Source: a virus
Virus record (IMG/VR): IMGVR_UViG_3300043431_000133
Location: 1-38,341 of that record
Strand: one strand, 5' to 3'
Length of the DNA: 38,341 bases
Part shown: positions 29,464 through 37,589 of the stretch, piece by piece
Numbering within the stretch: position 1 is the first letter of the stretch
Layout of the letters: every line of letters starts with the position of its first letter
The notes under the pieces: generated by a model
Seen by the model: the letters and a program-made list of their open reading frames with translations, nothing else
Database searches by the model: none
What the model was told of the DNA's origin: nothing
Made by a program: the position numbers and the translations under genes

Positions 29464-30135
29464 TTATCCGCCGTGGTAATTCATCATCTGCCGAAGGATC
29501 GATCCTCCACCCCCGCCTGCGCTTTCAATGAAACTAATTCCCGCCCCGGTCCACTGACCTACACCGGTCCACGTGAACGCCGTATTTCGCGTACCAGCCG
29601 CATCGGTGCGTGATTGGTTGTAGTTGTTGTTCGCATCACTATCTTCAGTCCATCCTGTCCCGGGAAGTCCGGTTTGGCTGACGTAGCCGTGGTAGTGCGC
29701 GAAGCAGTGAGCGGTAGCACTGTTCACTAAATCACCGGCATCGGGCGACACAAAGGTGTCGCCGACTGCCTGCGTGTAGTCCTCTTCGGTAATTTCGCCG
29801 GTGTCGGCGTGGATACCCCAGACATCAATCTCGCAGTAAGGCCGGGATGCGCCGAAGGTCGCTGTTACCGTATGGCTCGCTCCAGGAGAACCGATCTTCA
29901 CCCACCCCATTTCTTGGTGGATATCGTTGTTGAACGTGTTCGAGAAAACGCCCTTCTCAGTAAAGCTGCCGGAGCTTTTGTTATCCGAAAACGTGATCGT
30001 TGACGCCGCGCCTTCGTGACTACAGGCGACAACAATGTGCGTGTAGCCGGTCGAGTCAAACGTCAGCGCAAGTGAAGCAGCCGGTGTTCCTGAGGTGTCC
30101 TGATTGACGCCGAAATAGGTACGCGTGTATGCCAC
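29464..30135 (-). CDS. Beta-sandwich structural protein (223 aa)
   Basis: It starts MAYTRTYFGVNQDTSGTPAA and continues with alternating strands and Gly/Ser/Thr turns (THIVVACSHEGAASTITFSD). The C-terminus is a Gly-rich hinge and short tail (SAGGGGGSILRQMMNYHGG). Phage proteins of this type look like head or tail surface jelly-rolls. It touches the neighbouring genes at both ends. Role inferred from the cassette. Confidence 0.62.
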   Translation of the reverse strand: MAYTRTYFGVNQDTSGTPAASLALTFDSTGYTHIVVACSHEGAASTITFSDNKSSGSFTEKGVFSNTFNNDIHQEMGWVKIGSPGASHTVTATFGASRPYCEIDVWGIHADTGEITEEDYTQAVGDTFVSPDAGDLVNSATAHCFAHYHGYVSQTGLPGTGWTEDSDANNNYNQSRTDAAGTRNTAFTWTGVGQWTGAGISFIESAGGGGGSILRQMMNYHGG

Positions 30136-30791
30136 TAGAGCGCGCCCACCGAAACCGAATGAAAACCAAAATTAGCCAACGTCACACCAGGCCGAGCAAA
30201 GCACATGATTCCAGCCATTGAATTACCCGCATAAAGCGATGTGCTTTTCGTTGCGACGGTGGATCCGTTCCATTTAACAGCGATTGTGTTGCCGACCATC
30301 TCAGCGCGGAATACATCGCCGTCCTGTGGAGTGGCACCGATGCTTCCGCCAGTCGTGAACGAGTCCACTGTGACGTCGTTCAGGGCACCATTCCAATGGA
30401 CTAGCTGTAGGGACGAGCTGCGGTGTTCGCAGAGCACTTCCAATAGATCAAGATCGCCATTCGACCCGGCGGCGCGAACGATCAGTTGCGCTTCGTGCGA
30501 AGCGCCGCCGTCATAGCCAGCGCTTGACCGGTAAATAACGGCTTCGACGTAGTGATCAGCGGACCCCGTGTCCCAAACGATTAAGCTGTCGTCGTAGTCG
30601 TTGACCGATATCGTCGTGCCGATGCAATGCCCGTCAAGAGCGCGCATATCCCCCCAGTCTCCAAAGAAACTGGCACCGCCTAGTCCACCTGTCGGGGCGT
30701 ACGGGTTTTGGTTGCTGGCAAAACTATCAATGAACAAGAAAGGATCGACGACATAGCGTCTTCTTCCTGGCGCGTGAACATTCGACGGCAT
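30135..30791 (-). CDS. Concanavalin/LamG-like structural protein (218 aa)
   Basis: A jelly-roll pattern (FFGDWGDMRALDGHCIGTTI, DHYVEAVIYRSSAGYDGGAS, HEAQLIVRAAGSNGDLDLLE, FRAEMVGNTIAVKWNGSTVA) resembles laminin-G/concanavalin-like lectin domains. Such domains on phage heads can bind glycans. It directly follows the portal gene with a one-base overlap, in a four-gene cassette that the P22 order lacks. Confidence 0.62.
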   Translation of the reverse strand: MPSNVHAPGRRRYVVDPFLFIDSFASNQNPYAPTGGLGGASFFGDWGDMRALDGHCIGTTISVNDYDDSLIVWDTGSADHYVEAVIYRSSAGYDGGASHEAQLIVRAAGSNGDLDLLEVLCEHRSSSLQLVHWNGALNDVTVDSFTTGGSIGATPQDGDVFRAEMVGNTIAVKWNGSTVATKSTSLYAGNSMAGIMCFARPGVTLANFGFHSVSVGAL

Positions 30792-33097
30792 TACTGAATC
30801 GTGCTGACTAACTCGCCGTTAATCCGCTCGGCGCTCACGTTCTTCTTTGAACCGTCGTCGTACTCGATCTGTCCTTGATACTTACCGCCCACCCGCTTGG
30901 CGCGAACGCTCTTCGCTTTTGGCTTCGGCTTATTAAGCTCCCTGGTCTTGCTAACGACGACATCGGCAGCGCTTGATAAGAACTCTTGCGTCTCGGATTC
31001 AACGCGCTTCACGAGTTCGTCGATCTGTGAGATAGCGGACTCGGCATGCTGTTTCACTTGCTCTGCCTGCTTGCATTCCATATCGACTTGCAGCTCTTTC
31101 ACGTCGATGTTGGTCGCCATGCTCTGCAATTCGGCTTTCTTTTCAGCGACCAGCTTCTCAAACTGAGCCTGCATCGTCTTGAAGTTCGCCTCCTCGGTCT
31201 TCAGGTTTGCCAACGCCACCTGCACTTCGGACTTAGCCGACTTCGCGGTAGCAGTTTCCTTCTGCGCCTCGATCGCGGCTTGTTCAACCAGCTTGCCCTG
31301 CTCTTGCAGCATCTGGCCCTGCTGCTCCACTTGCGCCATTGCGGCCTGTACTTCAGGCGGAAGCTTTTTGTCGGCATTCAAGTGCTGTTGGATTTGCGGC
31401 GGTAGCATTAGCCGCCGACGCTCGGCGATCTCATCTGCGTAAGGAACATCGAGTGATTTGTAAACGAGATCGGCCGATGTGGCCATTAGCCCCTCATCAT
31501 TCGCAGCCATCTGCGTAAGAATCTCGGCGGCTTCCTGCCTGCGTGTCGCGAAGCTCGGCCCCTGTGTGACAGTAAGATCGAATTTACCGCGACTCAAATC
31601 ATTAAGCACTTTGCCGCTCGCGTCCGGCTGATTCACCGTGACGTATTTCTCGGATAGATCGGACCCAAGAATACGAAGATGCCTTTGCGTATCGAATATC
31701 TTCGGCACTAAATCATCAAGAATCTTGCCGGTTTGCTGAGCGGCCTTGGCCATGTTATCGGCATAATTGAACGTAACAATTTGCCCCTGCGCTTCCCGGC
31801 TACGGATCGCAACGCCAGACGTTTCATTGCTACGATTGCCGAGCGATGCATCATAAATGCCAGTGACCGCCTTGATCTCCTCAGAAGCAAGCCGGACTTC
31901 CTCGATCAGCGCAATTGGTACGTCAGCCCCGCCAATTCTAATTGGCGGCCCCGGCGCTTGTGGGTCATGATTGTAGATCATGAGCGGCGAGTTCTCTGCG
32001 GTCGCCATAGCCCATTCTTTTTCTAGTCCAAGCGCCTGATGGGCAGTAGCCCACACCTGCGACAACGGAGCCCGCGCAATTGATTCAATGACCGATGTAC
32101 GGCTGCCGTTGTAAGAGCGCTGCGGGTCTTTTGCGAAGCGCGTGAGACCGAACCAATACGTCTTGCCGTTGATTACAACGCGCTCACCATAGACGCGAAC
32201 CCAGGGAAAGAGCGACCCAGCCCACTTCGCGGGCTTGGTGAGTTCGGCTTTACCGGAATAGATCGCTGAATAGATATCGTGACACGTCGTCTCCCGCTCT
32301 TTCACGACTTGCAATCCGCGTCTCAATACCTCACCAAGCTCACTCGAATCGACGGTCTTGCCATCGTTCAGTAAAAGCAGCTTCTTTTTGACCGGGACTT
32401 TGTACCAGTGCTCCGCAATACGGATGCGGTCATCGTCCTCCCATTCCTCGTCGTCCTCATCGTCAGTCTCAAAATCCACTTGCTCGGCATCCGGCCAGCT
32501 TGCCTTGTACAGCTCCTTGTCGATCTTGTCTGTATTGACCCAATAACCAGCATCCGCACCGGTCATGTCAATTGCTGCGGGATCGCAGTAGACGGTTAGC
32601 GGATTCTTGATACCGCGAATGAAGATATCCTGATCGAACGCAGTGTCGGACGAGTACTCGGTCACGATGCGCCATGCGGCATATCCGCCGGTCACCTGAT
32701 ATTCGGCGGCGCTGTCCATCACCGATTCAAAATCACTGACCGATGCGATATTGCGCAGGATGCCTTCGCGAGTCTCCGCTAAATCCTTGTCACTATCTTC
32801 TGTGGGCCGCAGCTTCCATGCGGGGCGATTCTGTCGCATCTCGTTAACGATGCGCTTAACCGTTGGACGTATTTTATTGAACTCATACTTTGGCCGATCC
32901 GCGCCGCGCGCCGACGTAAGCGCCACGTCCCACTGCTTACCGGGACAATGCGTGAATTCCATGTCATCCGTGAACGCATCGCGGTTCTCCCTATCTGCTT
33001 CAACGCATTTCTTGTAGCGCTTACGCACGAGGGCAATCCTGCCCTTTACGTCTTTAAGCGTGTCTTCGGAATGCGGCATAGAACTTACTTGCGTCAA
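30791..33097 (-). CDS. Portal protein, P22 gp1 type
   Basis: 768 aa. Hallmarks of the P22-like portal family are visible: KYEFNKIRPTVKRIVNEMRQ with NRPAWKLRP, AWRIVTEYSSDTAFDQDIFI, DPAAIDMTGADAGYWV, and AVTGIYDASLGNRSNETSG, which ends the wing/clip core. Residues about 570-720 are a long coiled coil (VEQQGQMLQEQGKLVEQAAI…), compatible with the helical barrel. The end is basic. M1 or M7 may be the true start; either overlaps the terminase gene. Confidence 0.93.
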   Translation of the reverse strand: MTQVSSMPHSEDTLKDVKGRIALVRKRYKKCVEADRENRDAFTDDMEFTHCPGKQWDVALTSARGADRPKYEFNKIRPTVKRIVNEMRQNRPAWKLRPTEDSDKDLAETREGILRNIASVSDFESVMDSAAEYQVTGGYAAWRIVTEYSSDTAFDQDIFIRGIKNPLTVYCDPAAIDMTGADAGYWVNTDKIDKELYKASWPDAEQVDFETDDEDDEEWEDDDRIRIAEHWYKVPVKKKLLLLNDGKTVDSSELGEVLRRGLQVVKERETTCHDIYSAIYSGKAELTKPAKWAGSLFPWVRVYGERVVINGKTYWFGLTRFAKDPQRSYNGSRTSVIESIARAPLSQVWATAHQALGLEKEWAMATAENSPLMIYNHDPQAPGPPIRIGGADVPIALIEEVRLASEEIKAVTGIYDASLGNRSNETSGVAIRSREAQGQIVTFNYADNMAKAAQQTGKILDDLVPKIFDTQRHLRILGSDLSEKYVTVNQPDASGKVLNDLSRGKFDLTVTQGPSFATRRQEAAEILTQMAANDEGLMATSADLVYKSLDVPYADEIAERRRLMLPPQIQQHLNADKKLPPEVQAAMAQVEQQGQMLQEQGKLVEQAAIEAQKETATAKSAKSEVQVALANLKTEEANFKTMQAQFEKLVAEKKAELQSMATNIDVKELQVDMECKQAEQVKQHAESAISQIDELVKRVESETQEFLSSAADVVVSKTRELNKPKPKAKSVRAKRVGGKYQGQIEYDDGSKKNVSAERINGELVSTIQ

Positions 33098-34331
33098 TTG
33101 TCTTGTCGTTACTGAGTTGATCGGCTATCAAGGATAAATACCTGAAGCCATCCGAGCCGTGCGACTCGTCGTCATGCTTCGGTGTCGAGCCCTGCCCCTT
33201 AGAATCCACGCGACGGCGATAGCGGCCCAATCTATTGAGCAGATCGGCCGCATTATCCTTGTCGATATACACTCGCGGAAATACTTCACGGGCCTTGCGT
33301 ATGCCCTGCTCGATCTCAACGTTATCGACAATCTCAGTGTCCCAACCTAGCTTCTGAAACTGCTCTTCGGCGCTCGCACCAAGCGGATTACTCGCTGACG
33401 TCAGCGTCTTCGCGCGACCATCATGCGGCAACCATAGCTTGCCAAAGCTGAGCCTTAGCTCGCGGAGCTCTTGGCTGTAGCTTGGGATGTCCCTCGCTCG
33501 ATCCTCGATGTAGCGAATCACCCGCACTTGCGACGCAACGGACTGCACCAAGAGCAATGCCATGTAATCGTTGTAGCCGAGGTCGCACACCACATGGACC
33601 TTGAGCATGGGATCGTACGGTACCGCTGTTAAGCGGCCAGAAGAACGTAGCGCCGATACTTCCTTGAAGTAGATCGCACCAACTACCGCAGGGCGCGGAT
33701 GCCCCTCGTAGATATGCATGTAGCTGTTGTTATCCTTAGCGCGCATTTGCTCGCGCCTCGCAGTGAGCACTTGCGAGCACCAGGGATTATCCTGCCAATT
33801 CATCTTGGTGATGATTGAATCCGGCGGCGTATTGAGAACAAATTCCCTGTAGACAAAATCAGTATCCATCTCTGGATTGAAGCTAACCCATATCTCGGAG
33901 CCCGGCGAGCGAATCGTGGGCTCCAATATCTCCCAGCTTCGCGCGGTAATCGTCTGCGCTTCCTCAACCCAACATATCGTGATGCCCTCAAAGCTCTTGA
34001 TGCTGGTTTCGGTCTGGCCGCTCAGTCCGTGAAAGCTGATCTTTGTCCCGTTCTTTCCATAGATGTAGTTCTGCTGAACATCATAGAAGTCCTGCATGCC
34101 AAGCAGCTTGATTTGATCGACTAGAGTCTGATAGCACGATTCCGCTATCGACTTCTGTACTTCGCGAGTACAGAGAATGCGCTCGCACTTTGCACGACCG
34201 CGTACAAGCAGCATCCGCGCGATCGACCAAGACTTTGCTGAGTCTCGCCCGCCATACAGCACCTTAAAGCGCGCGGGCGGTACAAGCGTATCGCTAGCTT
34301 TCTTTGGGAGGTCTATCGTGAGTTGCGTCAA
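33054..34331 (-). CDS. Terminase large subunit
   Basis: 425 aa of the PBSX/Terminase_3 type. Walker A is GGRDSAKS (residues 27-34), unusual in having Asp-Ser-Ala where GGRGSGKS is common. Walker B with catalytic Glu is ITICWVEEA (117-125). NWQDNPWCS, YMHIYEGHP and VHVVCDLGYNDYMALLL (first nuclease Asp) follow. It packages DNA into the prohead. It overlaps the small subunit by 38 bases and the portal by 44. Confidence 0.93.
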   Translation of the reverse strand: MTQLTIDLPKKASDTLVPPARFKVLYGGRDSAKSWSIARMLLVRGRAKCERILCTREVQKSIAESCYQTLVDQIKLLGMQDFYDVQQNYIYGKNGTKISFHGLSGQTETSIKSFEGITICWVEEAQTITARSWEILEPTIRSPGSEIWVSFNPEMDTDFVYREFVLNTPPDSIITKMNWQDNPWCSQVLTARREQMRAKDNNSYMHIYEGHPRPAVVGAIYFKEVSALRSSGRLTAVPYDPMLKVHVVCDLGYNDYMALLLVQSVASQVRVIRYIEDRARDIPSYSQELRELRLSFGKLWLPHDGRAKTLTSASNPLGASAEEQFQKLGWDTEIVDNVEIEQGIRKAREVFPRVYIDKDNAADLLNRLGRYRRRVDSKGQGSTPKHDDESHGSDGFRYLSLIADQLSNDKTIDASKFYAAFRRHA

Positions 34332-34593
34332 TGGCTCGAATCACTAGCTCTTTAATACTGATCGGATCGCTATCATCATCGCCGACAATCGGCTGCGGTG
34401 CTTTGCCCTCAACACGATCAAGTAACTCTTTGAAGCAGCCTAGATCGCCATTCTCGGCTCCGACTAAGATAGACTCAGCAATGCGCGCAGCTCGCGCAGG
34501 GTCTTGCACGAGCTTACGGCGAATAGCATCGCTAATAATGCGAGTACGCTTCGTTGCGTTCTGATTGCCTGGTTGCGCGCCAGTAGTTGCCAC
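34294..34593 (-). CDS. Terminase small subunit
   Basis: 99 aa beginning TTGAQPGNQNATKRTRIISD, the GxPGNxNA-type N-terminus shared by many small terminases and related phage proteins. A helical part (ARIAESILVGAENGDLGCFK, then ELLDRVEGKAPQP) and an acidic tail follow. Its position and 38-base overlap with the large subunit support the role of DNA recognition during packaging initiation. Confidence 0.83.
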   Translation of the reverse strand: MATTGAQPGNQNATKRTRIISDAIRRKLVQDPARAARIAESILVGAENGDLGCFKELLDRVEGKAPQPIVGDDDSDPISIKELVIRAIDATHDRPPKES

Positions 34594-34609
34594 TTGATTC
34601 GAATCCTAA

Positions 34610-34918
34610 CTAGACTGATCGGTCTAATGTTTGCTGCGATGCAGCATGCAGGGAAACCGCATCAATTAAGCAAAACCCATCATGCCTTGCTACTCGCTTA
34701 ATCTCCTCAGCCGCTACCTTAATATCCGGCTCGCCATACCCATCAACCGAATACTGCTTGGCATCCTTCGATAATCTGATGGAAAGAGCTCCACATGCCT
34801 TCCTTTTTATGTGGCCGCCTTTATCGAACAAAGCATCGGCACGCCAAATTGGTTGATTCTCTTTTACATCAAAAGAACGAGTGACCCTAATGGCTTTACT
34901 GTAGCTCTTGAACGTCAC
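34610..34918 (-). CDS. Hypothetical protein before terminase (102 aa)
   Basis: Soluble mixed alpha/beta protein (YSKAIRVTRSFDVKENQPIW … ALSIRLSKDAKQYSVDGYG). It overlaps its upstream neighbour by four bases and is followed by the small terminase after 16 bases. No recognised motif. It is probably a late-operon accessory protein. Confidence 0.6.
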   Translation of the reverse strand: MTFKSYSKAIRVTRSFDVKENQPIWRADALFDKGGHIKRKACGALSIRLSKDAKQYSVDGYGEPDIKVAAEEIKRVARHDGFCLIDAVSLHAASQQTLDRSV

Positions 34919-35265
34919 GTGATACCCACTAAATTCCGCACATCGTAGCGGTAAGTACCGCGATATTGCGTCGATAATCCATTATCGCGCTCTACTGTGA
35001 GCACCTTGCCCTCGCTGTCCTGGTTGTTATCCACAATCGCGTTGTTGGCTGCTGTGAGCGTAATGTTCACGGAGCTTGCGGCTGAGACGCTGGTCCAGCC
35101 CAGAATTTGCGTGTCGTTCGCGCCGTCGATGCGGTAGCGGATACTTGTAGGCGTGCTAGCGACCCAATCCTCAGCCGAGTCGTCCCAGAATTTCACAGTC
35201 ACTGTGAACGCCGATCCTTCGGAGATTTCCTTGCGCGTGAGGCGATCATGAAACGAGATGCGCAT
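34915..35265 (-). CDS. Ig-like small structural protein (116 aa)
   Basis: ATG 35265 is preferred over a TTG at 35289; both overlap the upstream gene. The sequence MRISFHDRLTRKEISEGSAF, then TVTVKFWDDSAEDWVASTPT and VNITLTAANNAIVDN, forms an Ig/Fn3-like beta sandwich ending in YRGTYRYDVRNLVGIT. It lies beside the lone head-binding-domain gene, so the two may form a small appendage; this is inference. Confidence 0.6.
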   Translation of the reverse strand: MRISFHDRLTRKEISEGSAFTVTVKFWDDSAEDWVASTPTSIRYRIDGANDTQILGWTSVSAASSVNITLTAANNAIVDNNQDSEGKVLTVERDNGLSTQYRGTYRYDVRNLVGIT

Positions 35266-35536
35266 TTTTTGCAGGTCCCCACGGATCAAATATCGCGATA
35301 GCTATATCAGCGGAATCATTGATGCTTACCGAAACTGGCCTGCCGTCCGAGAAAAAAATCTCGGGCACATTGCCGTGTTCATCGCATAAAACGGGGCAAA
35401 CATGCGCAACAGTACAGGCAGCGTCCGCGAAAACTGACACTTTGTCTGTAGTTCCCGGCTCAAAAAATCTAAGCCGAGCATACCCGAGCAGCTCATGCCT
35501 AGCCGCAAAATCATTAAGCACCCGCCGCTTCTGCAC
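35246..35536 (-). CDS. Free-standing tail-fibre head-binding domain (96 aa)
   Basis: The GTG-started product contains LLGYARLRFFEPGTTDKVSV, FADAACTVAHVCPVLCDEHG and NVPEIFFSDGRPVSVSIN. This is the layout found at the start of both receptor-binding proteins of this phage (a strand then .YLY..GTTT..V..D.A.TTP…P…A…G..P.I). The domain is complete but no fibre shaft follows. The reading frame continues upstream through a TGA (35537-35539) to ATG 35590, so an N-terminal extension may have been lost or be reached by readthrough. Confidence 0.7.
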   Translation of the reverse strand: MQKRRVLNDFAARHELLGYARLRFFEPGTTDKVSVFADAACTVAHVCPVLCDEHGNVPEIFFSDGRPVSVSINDSADIAIAIFDPWGPAKNAHLVS

Positions 35537-35590
35537 TCATTGGTCGCGGAGATAGCGCGCAACTAAGTCGCTCAGGTCAGAAAATTTCAT
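35537..35590 (-). CDS. 17-codon leader in frame with the head-binding domain
   Basis: ATG 35590 encodes MKFSDLSDLVARYLRDQ and stops at TGA, directly followed in the same frame by the GTG of the next gene. No good ribosome site is seen for either. It may be a leader peptide, or the true N-terminus of the downstream protein interrupted by one opal codon. Confidence 0.35.
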   Translation of the reverse strand: MKFSDLSDLVARYLRDQ

Positions 35591-35663
35591 TTTGCGATGA
35601 TTGTGTCGAGTGACGAAAATCCTATGTTAGCGGTAATCTAACAAAACGGTTCGGGGATTACAA

Positions 35664-36023
35664 CTAATAGCCGATCTCAATTTTTACCGCATACTCCGCG
35701 CGCTCTAATCTCGCGTAGTAATTTTGGCAACTTACGCCAAGCCGTTTGACCTTTTCCCGCGCCGATCCGCCCTTGAGGTAATGCAACAAGATCATATCGC
35801 GGGAGGCGCGCTCGGTAACGTAGAGCTTATTAACGGCCCGCTCTACAAGCTCGCACTGTACGGGGATTGTCGTTCGCCCGCCGGTTGCGCGGCCGGTAAT
35901 TGCGCTATCCCACACGGATTGCTTTGGCCAGGTAGGCAACTCGCCACGGTTGAGGCTAGCCCAATGCGCTAGGGCCGCGCGGGTGGATGCCAGGATACTA
36001 TCGCGAGTACGCGCTAAGCTCAT
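35664..36023 (-). CDS. Antitermination Q-like regulator (119 aa)
   Basis: The C-terminal half (CELVERAVNKLYVTERASRD, LLHYLKGGSAREKVKRLGVS, CQNYYARLERAEYAV) fits the small phage antiterminator-Q/RinA-like family, with a sigma-region-4-type helix-turn-helix. It is the last gene before the late operon and is followed by a 73-base spacer (35591-35663) containing an inverted repeat (GTTAG…CTAAC). Its likely role is switching on late transcription. Confidence 0.72.
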   Translation of the reverse strand: MSLARTRDSILASTRAALAHWASLNRGELPTWPKQSVWDSAITGRATGGRTTIPVQCELVERAVNKLYVTERASRDMILLHYLKGGSAREKVKRLGVSCQNYYARLERAEYAVKIEIGY

Positions 36024-36336
36024 TTATTGCACTGCACAAACTGTAAACCTTTAGGGAGTCGGGATATCTAGTGCGTTACGTAGCTCGTTTGCTACCGTGG
36101 ATATAGATTGCGCCTTTGCTGGGCTGGCGTATATGAGGCGATTGCTGAATCAGGCATGAGGCGAAACCTTAACGCCCCTAGCGGTTTTATATACAGTGGT
36201 TCCACGTGGAGCTTTTTAGGTGGCGGCGGGCTTGGTCAGCGGCCTAGCTGCGCCCGCGCCGTGCGCAACTGCTCACATTGTTGCGGAGCCTACGCGATGG
36301 GCGGATTATCCCCGACGTTTCGCGAAAACGTCAACA
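36024..36336 (-). other. Gap with interrupted micro-frames
   Basis: No intact gene is recognised in 313 bases. A single minus-strand frame from ATG 36337 (overlapping the previous stop as TAATG) reads 15 codons to TAG. It then continues sensibly (APQQCEQLRTARAQLGR) to TGA, and then through a Pro-rich stretch (PSPPPPKKLHVEPLYIKPL…) to a TAG near 36092. From ATG 36157 a frameshift would give a coherent end (RLIYASPAKAQSISTVANEL…) at the TAA at 36051. These look like decayed or frameshifted small genes ahead of the antiterminator. Confidence 0.35.
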
Positions 36337-36564
36337 TTATTGAAGCACAACATCACTATCGAGTACCGGCTTATGCTCAATAATAGAGATGACCGCACCA
36401 TCAATCGTGCCTTGCCACCCTGCCTGAGTTTGAGCGGCGGCCCACACATCATCCACCGAAACGCCAGCGAAGAAATCATTGACCAGCCTGCGGTGAGCCC
36501 GATCAACAGACATCAGTAAGCAATCCGGGCGCGCGCTCACATAAACAGCCACCACCTTGCTCAT
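36337..36564 (-). CDS. Hypothetical protein (75 aa)
   Basis: MSKVVAVYVSARPDCLLMSV … VNDFFAGVSVDDVWAAAQTQ. It is a mixed alpha/beta small protein, not recognised. Its ATG overlaps the stop of the upstream 48-aa gene (ATGA), and the longer open frame in another phase is a shadow. It is part of the leftward coupled chain. Confidence 0.62.
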   Translation of the reverse strand: MSKVVAVYVSARPDCLLMSVDRAHRRLVNDFFAGVSVDDVWAAAQTQAGWQGTIDGAVISIIEHKPVLDSDVVLQ

Positions 36565-36707
36565 TGCCTTTGCCTCTCTTTGATGATCTTGCGCCAGTGC
36601 GATTGCGAGTAGCCAAGGGGTAAATATGCTTTGTACGGCTCAAAGCGCTGAGTTGCGGCTATCCAGGTAACGCCGTAAACCCACTCGCCTGATGCGCGCT
36701 TACTCAT
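36561..36707 (-). CDS. Small basic protein (48 aa)
   Basis: ATG 36707 behind GGGGAAGTGAAGG. The product (SGEWVYGVTWIAATQRFEPY, then KAYLPLGYSQSHWRKIIKER) recalls the YGVxWxxxxxRFxAY strand pattern of AP2/NUMOD-type DNA-binding modules, though it is too short to be sure. Start and stop overlap both neighbours. Confidence 0.55.
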   Translation of the reverse strand: MSKRASGEWVYGVTWIAATQRFEPYKAYLPLGYSQSHWRKIIKERQRQ

Positions 36708-36843
36708 ACCTTCACTTCCCCTTTCTTAGCCCTTCTGGCCAATCCGCCCAAGCGCCCAAGCTCGCGATAATCAACATCGCGGCGTTTAGTTGGTCCAGTT
36801 TTGAGCCCGCCCTTTTTACCGGCGCGGGCTTTTTTGCTGAGTG

Positions 36844-36847
<4 letters not shown>
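36704..36847 (-). CDS. Small Lys/Gly-rich protein (47 aa), GTG start
   Basis: GTG 36847 overlaps the TGA of the Gly-Tyr gene (GTGA) and has GGTGGG upstream. The product is extremely basic, with two Gly-Gly patches (SKKARAGKKGGLKTGPTKRR … ELGRLGGLARRAKKGEVK). It is a plausible small nucleic-acid-binding protein. Its stop overlaps the next ATG. A terminator-shaped hairpin for the opposite strand is embedded in its first codons. Confidence 0.58.
36804..36836 (+). terminator. Rightward terminator-like hairpin inside a leftward gene
   Basis: AGCCCGC-(13 nt)-GCGGGCT followed by TTTTTT on the plus strand. It points opposite to the surrounding genes and would stop antisense transcription entering the coupled operon or the control region. 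The minus-strand version has no T tract. Confidence 0.6.
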
Positions 36848-37112
<265 letters not shown>

Positions 37113-37128
<16 letters not shown>

Positions 37129-37433
37129 TTTGCACCCACCACATCAATTGTAGAAATTAACGCACGCAGGGGCGCGCGCACCGTGCCGACCTTATCCAGC
37201 TTGGTCGAGCTAAGCGGGCCAAGCACAAGCTCGCCTAGGCCCTTAGTTGTGCCCCAAATACGCAGATTATGGGCATTTTGGATAAGCACAAAATCGCCTT
37301 CGATGCTTACCTTTCCGACATACACAAAGCCGCGATCTAGCACGACAATCTTGATGTCGCCTTTTGTATCTGGCACCGCATCGGCTCGGATGTATTTCAC
37401 TTCGTCAATCGTTATCGTTTCTGGTTTGCTCAT
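37113..37433 (-). CDS. Conserved phage protein, first gene of leftward operon (106 aa)
   Basis: ATG 37433 is chosen because of the CAGGAGATACCAA site; the longer open frame reaches into the operator region. MSKPETITIDEVKYIRADAV … IKIVVLDRGFVYVGKVSIEG … LRIWGTTKGLGELVLGPLSS … APLRALISTIDVVGAKW is a well-conserved small protein of Gram-negative phages and prophages with no known function. Its place next to the divergent promoters suggests immediate-early expression. Confidence 0.78.
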
Positions 37434-37589
37434 TTGGTATCTCCTGGTTAGTTTCGACTCACGGCAATACTGCCGAAAGCGCAAGCATATCACAATTTCG
37501 GAATGTACCTACAGAAAGTGCTTGCGCTATTGCTTGCGCTTCGCTTATATTCTCTCCCACTGAATCGCAACACACACCGGAGAGATGAC
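37434..37589. promoter_or_regulatory. Divergent control region with operator repeats
   Basis: The word GCTTGCGCT occurs at 37520-37528 and 37532-37540, and as its complement AGCGCAAGC at 37478-37486. A rightward promoter is plausible: TTGCGC (37522-37527), 18-bp spacer, TATATT (37546-37551). Its -35 and spacer are covered by the two direct copies. The third copy and a hairpin CGGCA-atac-TGCCG (37463-37476) lie before the leftward gene. This looks like a Cro/CI-type operator, but no cognate repressor gene is recognised. Confidence 0.6.
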
